Below, piece after piece: positions 1 through 4,913 of a stretch of DNA of 5,033 nucleotides. Within the stretch, counting starts at the first letter, position 1. Every line of letters begins with the position of its first letter. Position numbers and translations under genes: made by a program. The notes beneath the pieces are model-generated. The model was not told the DNA's origin. It worked only from the letters and a program-made list of their open reading frames with translations, and did no database searches. Source of the DNA: a candidate division Hyd24-12 bacterium UBA5074 (lineage in GTDB: Bacteria; Fermentibacterota; Fermentibacteria; Fermentibacterales; Fermentibacteraceae). The DNA lies in assembly GCA_002414865.1 (NCBI GenBank), contig DIAQ01000097.1, positions 1-5,033 of the forward strand, written 5' to 3'.

Positions 1-384
1 TGCGCCTCCCGAATCGAGTTCCCGACCGACGCCCTGGCTGGATACAGGGAGCACCTGCCCTGCGGCTGGAGGCTCCAGCACAACACCCCGGAAGGAATCC
101 TCTGGGTGGCTTCACACTCCGAAGCCTTCTCGTCCGGGCAGGCCTCCTTCTACAGGAAGACCGGCAGCAACGAATTCTCTCTGCTGGACGGTGGCTTCGA
201 GGAACCGGGCAGGGCTGCGGAGGCCATCCTCTCCGTTGTGAGGCCTGACATCGGAGCGGGGGAGGCGGAGGTGATCCTCCCCGACGATGCGCGCATCATT
301 GCAGCATTCCGGGAGGCGGGCTACGAGTACTGGGAGGAACCCGGGGAGGCCAATCTGCTGGTGTTGAGGCACGGGGGTCAGTAG
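1..384 (+). CDS. C-terminal part of a probable GNAT-type acetyltransferase (5' truncated)
   Basis: The frame is open from the first base of the window to a TAG stop at 382-384, giving 127 residues. The true start therefore lies upstream, and the GTG at 106 is only an internal valine codon. The translation is compact and mixed alpha/beta. Near its end it has a charged strand, LPDDARIIAAFREAGY, followed by a final strand, EANLLVLRHGG. In GNAT enzymes the last helix before the closing beta hairpin often looks like this (a ...F.eaGF/Y pattern), and that pattern is the main reason for the call. The acetyl-CoA binding motif (R/Q-x-x-G-x-G/A) is not in the visible part; it would lie upstream or be missing. 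The substrate cannot be told. It overlaps the convergent minus-strand gene by 7 bases. The family call is tentative; that it is coding is more secure. Confidence 0.5.
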   Translation, partial: CASRIEFPTDALAGYREHLPCGWRLQHNTPEGILWVASHSEAFSSGQASFYRKTGSNEFSLLDGGFEEPGRAAEAILSVVRPDIGAGEAEVILPDDARIIAAFREAGYEYWEEPGEANLLVLRHGGQ

Positions 385-1013
385 CGCCAGAGTGCCCTCT
401 GATCGGCCGCGATCCGCGCTCTCGTGGAATACCGGGACTCCAGGCGCCCGGCCCGGGCCCGGGTCGAGTCCGCCTCGTAGAGCCACGAGATCACGTACAG
501 AGAATTCCTCTCGGAAAGGGACGGCCGGGATGAAGGGCACTCCCGCCTTATGAGCCCGGCGAGGTCCCATCCTGCGACCCGCCTCTCCTGCGGGTTTCCA
601 GCCCCGGTCTGCCACACGATCACCAGCTTGTCCCACCTCAGGCCGGGATCGCCCGGGCAGTTGCGGATTCCCTCGGATATGAGCTCCAGCCCCTCGTCCA
701 CGTATCCGAGATTGACTGCGAGCTGATACGAGCCGTCGGAGTACGCCTCCCTGAAGTCCGGCTTCAGCTCCACGATGAGCCAGATCAGGGGGAGGTACTC
801 CGGGATGCTCGTCCAGTCGTTCCCCTCGTAGATCCACATATGGTGGTACTGGTCGATCTTGAGGAACAGGTAGTCGGCTGCCAGCGACCTGACCTGTTCC
901 AGCGACTCCCCGACGGGCGCCAGTGCATCTGATCCTTCCTCCGCGGCATCTCTGATCGCGATGCCCGCGAGGAGCGCAAGCCCCAGGAAGGGGATCGGAA
1001 GGAGCCACCTCAC
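378..1013 (-). CDS. Membrane-anchored TPR-like protein, last gene of the ABC operon
   Basis: The product has 211 residues. I place the start at GTG 1013-1011, whose GTGA overlaps the TGA of the preceding gene, with GGAAGG about 12 bases upstream. The frame stays open further upstream to 1133, but that stretch lies over the preceding gene and reads as out-of-frame sequence. Residues 3-20 (WLLPIPFLGLALLAGIAI) form an N-terminal membrane anchor or signal segment with no lipobox cysteine. Residues about 74-135 have a TPR-like helical pattern: YLPLIWLIVELKPDFREAY, then YQLAVNLGYVDEGLELISEG and a proline-containing turn. Residues 45-62 are rich in aromatics (DYLFLKIDQYHHMWIY). The C-terminal third is Arg-rich and helical. 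The placement suggests an extracytoplasmic or membrane-surface scaffold working with the ABC pair. The specific family is not recognised. The gene ends 7 bases inside the convergent GNAT-like gene. Confidence 0.75.
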   Translation of the reverse strand: MRWLLPIPFLGLALLAGIAIRDAAEEGSDALAPVGESLEQVRSLAADYLFLKIDQYHHMWIYEGNDWTSIPEYLPLIWLIVELKPDFREAYSDGSYQLAVNLGYVDEGLELISEGIRNCPGDPGLRWDKLVIVWQTGAGNPQERRVAGWDLAGLIRRECPSSRPSLSERNSLYVISWLYEADSTRARAGRLESRYSTRARIAADQRALWRY

Positions 1014-1303
1014 CGTCGCAGATGCCTTCCCGTGACCAGCAGGATGCCGGCCGAGAGAGCCAGGAGGATCGTCGAAAGGAGTAACAGAGACGGCCACTGT
1101 CCCGGGGATGCCCAGGGCTGCTCGAAGAGCCATGCGGTGCAGTCGCTCCTCTCGCCGGCCCCGTGTTCGTGGTGCTCCTGTCCCGACAGCTCGACCGCTT
1201 CGCTCCCCCCCGCGAGGTGCTCGTCTGATGGCTGCACCGGGGCCGCAGCGCTTCCCGTGACCATGGGGACGAGGAGGGCGAGAAGGACGGGGAGGGCGGT
1301 CAT
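1010..1303 (-). CDS. Small secreted or membrane protein with His/Glu-rich patch, 97 residues
   Basis: The start is ATG 1303-1301, overlapping the permease stop as ATGA, with AGGAG 9 bases upstream. Residues 2-20 are a convincing signal peptide (PVLLALLVPMVTGSAAA) with an Ala-rich cleavage site near residues 18-22. The next about 50 residues are polar and acidic and contain a histidine cluster, GQEHHEHGAG (His44, His45, His47), with further His29 and a single Cys55. Residues about 70-91 form a second hydrophobic helix (WPSLLLLSTILLALSAGILL) followed by a basic end, GRHLRR. The expected arrangement is therefore a short extracytoplasmic domain tethered by a C-terminal membrane helix, with the positive tail in the cytoplasm. 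The His/Glu patch could bind a metal, but this is only inference. No family is recognised. Its position between the permease and the TPR-like gene, translationally coupled to both, marks it as an accessory subunit of the ABC system. Confidence 0.8.
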   Translation of the reverse strand: MTALPVLLALLVPMVTGSAAAPVQPSDEHLAGGSEAVELSGQEHHEHGAGERSDCTAWLFEQPWASPGQWPSLLLLSTILLALSAGILLVTGRHLRR

Positions 1304-2055
1304 CTCAGGTCTCTCCTGCTGAACGAGGCATAGGCCAGGGACAGCGTGAGGAGGGTGTAGGAGACGCCGTACAGCACGGCCAGCAGCACGAATCCAGGAG
1401 GAACGCGGAAGCCGTGCATGATGGCATCCTTGACATGGAAGACGGCCATGTGCGGGAGGGCCGTCCAGAGAAGACCCATGGCGCCGGGAGCGCCCGGGAG
1501 GAGCGATATGAAGTCCTGCCTGCCGAGCGAGCAGATGATGAACCCCAGGAATGTGAGCGGCGCGTTGAGGGGGGGCGAGACCCGGAAGCCAAGTGCGACG
1601 ACGACCGACAGGAGGAAGCACCCTTCGATCCCCAGCAGGGCGCACGAGACGAGGAATCCGCCGGGAACGGGAAGGCCCCTTGCGAGCATCACGATCATGA
1701 GGGCGACCGCCCACAGGAGCGTCATCGCGATCTGGACGAAGGCTCCCCCGAGGAACCGGCCGGATATGTAGCCGCCCCGTGACAGGGGCACTGCAAGCAG
1801 AGGGAGCAGGATTCTCGTCTCCCTGTCGCGGGGGAAGATGCCGGCCCCGAGACCGATGGCCAGGACCAGGCCGCCGAGTTCCATGGCGGACATCCCCAGG
1901 TCGAGCACGAACCATCCCGAGCTTGCGACGCCGTAGGAGGGGATCAGCCCTATTCCCAGGAGTGCGAGGGCCGTGAGGGCGCACACCCCCCAGATGGTCC
2001 GCCTCCGCGCGAGCATCCTCACGGTCATCCCCGAGAAGGCGAGAATCCTCCTCAT
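1300..2055 (-). CDS. ABC-2 type transporter permease subunit
   Basis: The product has 251 residues. The start is ATG 2055-2053, which overlaps the TGA of the ATPase gene as ATGA; a GAGGG lies about 10 bases upstream. It is an integral membrane protein with about six hydrophobic segments, near residues 21-40, 57-74, 103-126, 132-157, 162-177 and 221-245. After the second segment comes FPRDRETRILLPLLAVPLSR (residues 74-93), followed by GGYISGRFLGG. This matches the ABC-2 hallmark 'E-x-gT---LL--PvsR---l-gK-lg', seen in NatB/NosY-like permeases. The short N-terminal cytoplasmic stretch (MRRILAFSGMTVRMLARRR) and the C-terminal SRRDL ending are also usual for the family. It should pair with the ATPase encoded immediately upstream. 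The substrate cannot be deduced: such pairs export ions, peptides, lipids or drugs, or remodel membrane complexes. Confidence 0.9.
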   Translation of the reverse strand: MRRILAFSGMTVRMLARRRTIWGVCALTALALLGIGLIPSYGVASSGWFVLDLGMSAMELGGLVLAIGLGAGIFPRDRETRILLPLLAVPLSRGGYISGRFLGGAFVQIAMTLLWAVALMIVMLARGLPVPGGFLVSCALLGIEGCFLLSVVVALGFRVSPPLNAPLTFLGFIICSLGRQDFISLLPGAPGAMGLLWTALPHMAVFHVKDAIMHGFRVPPGFVLLAVLYGVSYTLLTLSLAYASFSRRDLR

Positions 2056-2921
2056 CTCGCCGCACCCTCGGTGGCGGTCAGGAAGACATCCTCGAGGCTC
2101 CTGAAGTGCCTCGCCACCTCTTCGATCTCCGCCCCGGAGGCCCTCAGGGCATCGATGCGGTCCTGCAGTCCGGCCCGGTGTACCGATTCGCTCCCCGCGG
2201 TGCCGCCCCTGGTGTAGGCGATCCTCCAGAGGTCCTCGGACCGCAGCAACTCGTCGAGCGAGCCGGAAGCCACCACCCTGCCCGAGGACAGGATGACCGC
2301 CCTGTCGCAGACGGTCTCCACCTCGGACAGGATGTGCGAGGAGAGGAAGATGGAGGCGCCTCTGCCGTTCTCCTCCAGGATGATGTCGCGGAATTCCTTG
2401 CGAGCGCCTGGATCGAGGCCTCCCGTGGGCTCGTCCATGACCAGGAGATCGGGCCTGCTCTGGAGGGCCAGGGCCAGGCTGAGCCTCTGTTTCATGCCCT
2501 TGGAGAGACGCCTCAGTCTCGTCCCTCCCCAGCCTGAGAGCCCGACCCGGCCGAGCAGCGCCCGGGAGGCTTCGTCCGAATGCCGGATACCCCTCATAGA
2601 GGCGAATACGGAGAGGTACTCGAGCGGCGTGAAGGAATCGTCGTAGTCGGGGTTTTCGGGGACGTATCCCAGCCTGGCCCGCACCGCGGGCGAAGCGGGC
2701 GGGGAGCCGAAGACCGCGAGGACTCCGGAATCCGGCCTGAGAAGGCCCAGGATGCACTTGATCGTCGTGGTCTTGCCTGCGCCGTTGGGTCCGAGGAAAC
2801 CGAGTATCTCGCCCCTGTCGAGCTCGAAGGAGACTCCGGAGAGCGCGGGGAAGCGTCTGAAGCCACCCGCCCGCGGGTAGCGCTTCGAGAGTTCCTCCAC
2901 AGAGAGAGCGCAGTCCTTCAT
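2052..2921 (-). CDS. ABC transporter ATP-binding protein (ABC-2 exporter class, CcmA/NatA-like)
   Basis: The product has 289 residues. I chose ATG 2921-2919 because GGAGA lies about 6 bases upstream and the protein then begins with the normal first strand (CALSVEELSKRY). An in-frame GTG at 2993 would add 24 residues that do not resemble the family. All nucleotide-binding motifs are present: Walker A GPNGAGKT (44-51); a Q-loop region GYVPENP (86-91) with Glu in place of Gln, common in this subfamily; signature LSKGMKQRL (139-147); Walker B LLVMDEP (159-165); D-loop GGLD; and switch histidine in SSH (194-196). A C-terminal extension of about 60 residues (RIAYTRGG to FLTATEG) resembles the regulatory tail often found in ABC-2 partner ATPases. 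It hydrolyses ATP in the cytoplasm to drive the downstream-encoded permease. It is the first gene of the four-gene minus-strand operon and is transcribed divergently from sat. Confidence 0.95.
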   Translation of the reverse strand: MKDCALSVEELSKRYPRAGGFRRFPALSGVSFELDRGEILGFLGPNGAGKTTTIKCILGLLRPDSGVLAVFGSPPASPAVRARLGYVPENPDYDDSFTPLEYLSVFASMRGIRHSDEASRALLGRVGLSGWGGTRLRRLSKGMKQRLSLALALQSRPDLLVMDEPTGGLDPGARKEFRDIILEENGRGASIFLSSHILSEVETVCDRAVILSSGRVVASGSLDELLRSEDLWRIAYTRGGTAGSESVHRAGLQDRIDALRASGAEIEEVARHFRSLEDVFLTATEGAAR

Positions 2922-2981
2922 GGCAGTTCTCCAGGGCTTCGAGCTCCGGTAATCTAGGGTCCCCCGGCCCGGGCGGCGAGT

Positions 2982-3013
2982 GGCGGCCCGCACCGTGGCG
3001 GAAGGCGGCCCGC
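2982..3013. repeat. Direct repeat GGCGGCCCGC x2 at 22-bp period
   Basis: GGCGGCCCGC occurs at 2982-2991 and again at 3004-3013. Start-to-start spacing is 22 bp, about two turns of DNA. Each copy contains the hyphenated inverted repeat GCGG-C-CCGC. Two equal half-palindromic sites on one face of the helix between divergent genes would suit a regulator, but GC-rich DNA makes such matches easier by chance. Confidence 0.35.
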
Positions 3014-3036
3014 GGGACTATCTTCCGGCTTGCTTT

Positions 3037-3051
3037 CGGGAGGTCCTCCCG
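3037..3051. promoter_or_regulatory. Perfect 7-1-7 palindrome upstream of sat (operator or leader hairpin)
   Basis: CGGGAGG (3037-3043), a central T, then CCTCCCG (3045-3051) form a perfect inverted repeat ending 57 bases before the sat start codon. As DNA it would suit a dimeric regulator. As RNA it can fold into a 6-bp stem with a 3-base loop in the sat leader. A second perfect palindrome, GGACCGGTCC, follows at 3068-3077. No run of T follows either, so a terminator is unlikely. Confidence 0.4.
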
Positions 3052-3108
3052 GCCAGCCCGCCGCATCGGACCGGTCCCGCAATCAAGGACGAAGGAAAGG
3101 AACACCCA

Positions 3109-4266
3109 ATGCCTATCTCTCCTCATGGTGGAAGACTGGTCGCCCGCCAGGTGGAGGGCCCCGAGGCTGCGGAGCAGGCAGCCGGGCTCTCGGGACACCC
3201 CGTCATACAGCTCAACGAGAGGGAGGCCTGCGACCTGGAGATGCTCGGGTCCGGCGCCTTCAGCCCTCTCGAAGGATTCATGGATCGGGCGCAGTACGAG
3301 GGCGTCATCGAGGACATGCATCTTCCCGATGGCCCGGTCTGGCCGCTTCCGGTCACGCTCTCCTCGAAGCAGGACACGGATTCCCTCAGTCCCGGCTGCA
3401 GGGCTGCCCTCCGCGATCCCTCGGGGAGGATAGCCGGCAGCATGGTGGTGGGAGAGGTGTTCGAGGCCGACCTCGAAAGGGAGGCCCGCCTCTGCCTGGG
3501 CACCGCGGACGTGGCCCATCCCGGTGTCGCATATCTGAGAGGCCTGTCCGGAAGCTACATCTCGGGAAGCATCACCAGCTTCAGGAACAGGTCCGCCGAG
3601 CCTTTCGCAGACAGGAAGCTCGATCCCCGGGAGACCAGGGTCCTGTTCAAGGCCAGGGGCCTGGAGACGGTGACCGCGTTCCAGACCAGGAACCCGGTGC
3701 ACCGGGCGCACGAATACATCCAGAAATGCGCCATGGAGGTGACGGACGGTCTCCTCCTGCATCCTCTCGTGGGGCTGACCAAGGATGACGACATCCCGGC
3801 CGACGTCAGGATGAAGTGCTACGACGCGCTGCTCTCCAACTACTTCCCGGCCTCGCGGGTCGTGCTGAGCGTCTTCCCCGCGGCCATGCGCTACGCCGGC
3901 CCGAGGGAGGCCGTGTTCCACGCCCTGATCCGCAAGAACTACGGATGCACCCATTTCATCGTGGGAAGGGACCACGCCGGAGTGGGGAGCTACTATGGGA
4001 CCTATGACGCACAGCTGATCTTCGATCGCTTCACGCCTGGCGAGATCGGGATCGAGCCACTCCGCTTCGAGCATTCGTTCTTCTGCAGGAGATGCGACGG
4101 GATGGCCACCACGAAGACCTGCCCGCACTCTCCGGATAATCACATAGTCCTGTCGGGCAAGAAGGTCCGCGAGATGCTCTCGCTCGGGGAGGTCCCGCCG
4201 ATAGAGTTCTCCCGGCCTGAGGTGGCCTCGATCCTCATCGAGTGGGCCAGGAACAGGAGGGACTGA
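3109..4266 (+). CDS. sat: Sulfate adenylyltransferase (ATP sulfurylase)
   Basis: The product has 385 residues, the usual length for a single-domain-set bacterial or archaeal Sat. It catalyses ATP + sulfate to APS + pyrophosphate in the cytoplasm, or the reverse in sulfur oxidisers. The start ATG 3109 has AAGGAAAGG ending 8 bases upstream; the frame is open back to 2980, but that part is intergenic. The N-terminal PUA-like domain covers about residues 5-165 (including GAFSPLEGFMDRAQYEGV). The catalytic domain holds the ATP-binding motif QTRNPVHRAHE (192-202), MRYAGPREA (260-268), KNYGCTHFIVGRDHAG (276-291) and SGKKVREML (349-357). Cys326, Cys329 and Cys338 with a nearby His (340 or 345) form a likely zinc site, as in part of the family. 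There is no C-terminal APS kinase domain. The next gene follows after one base. Direction of the reaction cannot be read from the sequence. Confidence 0.97.
   Translation: MPISPHGGRLVARQVEGPEAAEQAAGLSGHPVIQLNEREACDLEMLGSGAFSPLEGFMDRAQYEGVIEDMHLPDGPVWPLPVTLSSKQDTDSLSPGCRAALRDPSGRIAGSMVVGEVFEADLEREARLCLGTADVAHPGVAYLRGLSGSYISGSITSFRNRSAEPFADRKLDPRETRVLFKARGLETVTAFQTRNPVHRAHEYIQKCAMEVTDGLLLHPLVGLTKDDDIPADVRMKCYDALLSNYFPASRVVLSVFPAAMRYAGPREAVFHALIRKNYGCTHFIVGRDHAGVGSYYGTYDAQLIFDRFTPGEIGIEPLRFEHSFFCRRCDGMATTKTCPHSPDNHIVLSGKKVREMLSLGEVPPIEFSRPEVASILIEWARNRRD
4255..4260 (+). promoter_or_regulatory. Strong ribosome binding site inside the end of sat
   Basis: AGGAGG lies within the last codons of sat, 7 bases before the ATG at 4268. 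It fixes the start of the 124-residue gene and indicates translation coupled to sat. Confidence 0.75.
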
Positions 4267-4267
4267 G

Positions 4268-4642
4268 ATGGGTTTCCTCATCGTGGTCAGGGGTGGAGGG
4301 GAGGAGGCCGTCGCCGCCATGGAAGGCGACCTGCTCGCCAGAGGGGCCGCCGTCGAGGCTCTGACGCCCGCCAGGCAGCCCGGCATGCCGGAGTCCGCCA
4401 TACCCGCTTCCGCCGCAATGCTGGCGAAGCACGGGGTGATCGTGCTGCTCTCCTCCGATCCGTCCTGCCCCGGAGTGCCGGTGGAGGTCATCCAGGGGGA
4501 GTCCGCGCTCGATGCAGAGGCCCGTTCGACGTTCCTCAGGAGGCTCGAGCTGGCAGGGCGCATCCCGGCGGCTTCCGGAGAGCTGGAGCCCGGCGAGGAG
4601 GAGCTGGTCCGGGAGCGGCTGCAGAAACTGGGTTACCTGTAG
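4268..4642 (+). CDS. APS-kinase-like protein lacking a P-loop (putative pseudo-kinase), 124 residues
   Basis: It starts one base after the sat stop, behind a strong AGGAGG, so it is co-translated with sat. I see no family directly. Laid by eye against APS kinase (CysC), the order of elements matches: first strand GFLIVVRGG; a helix; a second strand after LLARGAAVEAL (CysC: L...G..v..LD); a helix and strand ASAAMLAKHGVIVLLSS (CysC: a..l...G.vVl.a.isp); PVEVI (CysC: FIEVFVD); and an end in ...LVRERLQKLGYL. The CysC P-loop GxxGxGKST is replaced by GGGEEAV, the DGD motif and the RDPKGLY region are missing, and the protein is about 60-80 residues shorter than a working CysC. It therefore should not phosphorylate APS in the known way. 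A regulatory or structural partner of Sat is one possibility. The similarity is judged without a search and may be convergent; that it is a real gene is well supported. Confidence 0.8.
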   Translation: MGFLIVVRGGGEEAVAAMEGDLLARGAAVEALTPARQPGMPESAIPASAAMLAKHGVIVLLSSDPSCPGVPVEVIQGESALDAEARSTFLRRLELAGRIPAASGELEPGEEELVRERLQKLGYL

Positions 4643-4686
4643 CGCTCTCAGGGTCGAACAGGCGCCCCCGAAGGCTGCACCGGCAC

Positions 4687-4693
4687 AAGGAGG
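4687..4693 (+). promoter_or_regulatory. Ribosome binding site of the 65-residue gene
   Basis: AAGGAGG stands 6 bases before ATG 4700, supporting this very short gene as real. The rest of the 57-base gap from 4643 shows no promoter or terminator, so the gene is probably read through from sat. Confidence 0.7.
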
Positions 4694-4699
4694 CTGGAT

Positions 4700-4897
4700 A
4701 TGCCCTCGCTGAAGCTCAAGGTGGATTCCGCGTTCCTGGACAGGCTGCGCGCAGTGGCCCGCGAGAACGGATATTCCGGGCCCGAAGAGATGGCCCTGCA
4801 TGTCCTTGAGAGGGAGATCGAGAAACTGACGCCTCAATCCGGCGAGACCCCGGAAGAGGTCAGGAAGAAACTCGAGGGCCTGGGCTACATGGGCTAG
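4700..4897 (+). CDS. Small ribbon-helix-helix-like protein, 65 residues
   Basis: The start ATG 4700 has AAGGAGG at ideal spacing and the stop is TAG. The protein begins with a short alternating strand (SLKLKVDSA), followed by helix FLDRLRAVARENG, a turn YSGPEE and helix MALHVLEREIEKL. This strand-helix-turn-helix order, with the G-Y-S-x-x-E-E turn, resembles ribbon-helix-helix or Arc-like small proteins. A linker (TPQSGET) leads to a third helix and the end PEEVRKKLEGLGYMG. That end resembles the tail of the preceding 124-residue protein (VR..L..LGY). It could be a small DNA-binding regulator of this operon or an oligomerising accessory protein; the sequence does not decide. It probably belongs to the sat operon. 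Confidence 0.75.
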   Translation: MPSLKLKVDSAFLDRLRAVARENGYSGPEEMALHVLEREIEKLTPQSGETPEEVRKKLEGLGYMG

Positions 4898-4913
4898 GCC
4901 CCGGCAGCGCTTC

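Larger units (their letters stand above)
2922..3108. promoter_or_regulatory. Divergent intergenic control region between the ABC operon and the sat operon
   Basis: These 187 bp separate two oppositely transcribed start codons and should hold both promoters. The region is very GC-rich, and I see no good sigma-70 promoter with both boxes on either strand. The best -10-like matches are TAGATT on the minus strand (2956-2951, 4 of 6 to consensus), placed about 30 bases before the ATPase start, and TATCTT on the plus strand (3019-3024), about 85 bases before the sat start. Neither has a recognisable -35 box at 16-18 bp. The region also carries a perfect palindrome and a direct repeat, listed separately. 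Confidence 0.5.

Noticed and set aside
112..1008. A 298-residue minus-strand frame over the TPR-like and GNAT-like genes.
   Set aside because: Its sequence is Arg/Gly/Pro-rich without domain patterns, and it overlaps two better-supported genes.
1010..2065. A 351-residue minus-strand frame ending with the 97-residue protein.
   Set aside because: The upstream part is the permease gene read in another frame. The ATG at 1303 has its own ribosome binding site, a clean signal peptide and an ATGA overlap.
2661..2667. Glu in place of the Q-loop Gln and LSKGMKQ in place of LSGGQ in the ATPase, considered as signs of an inactive enzyme.
   Set aside because: Both variants are ordinary in the ABC-2 exporter ATPase subfamily, and Walker A, Walker B and the switch His are intact.
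2980..3108. N-terminal extension of Sat to an upstream start at 2980.
   Set aside because: The extra 43 residues do not look like Sat. The ATG at 3109 has a good Shine-Dalgarno and gives the normal family length.
1300..4563. A 1087-residue open frame on the minus strand running across sat, the divergent region and the ATPase gene into the permease.
   Set aside because: Only its last 251 residues (from ATG 2055) are real permease. The rest is antisense to sat or out of frame with the ATPase, has low-complexity Arg/Gly/Pro-rich composition, and exists because GC-rich DNA has few stops.
4235..4837. A 200-residue minus-strand frame opposite the two small sat-operon genes.
   Set aside because: The plus-strand genes have strong ribosome binding sites and sensible protein patterns; the antisense product does not.
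4876..4901. Hairpin GGGCCTGG / CTAGGCCC over the stop codon of the 65-residue gene, considered as a terminator between convergent genes.
   Set aside because: It has a 10-base loop, one wobble pair and no T-run on either side, and most of it is coding sequence.
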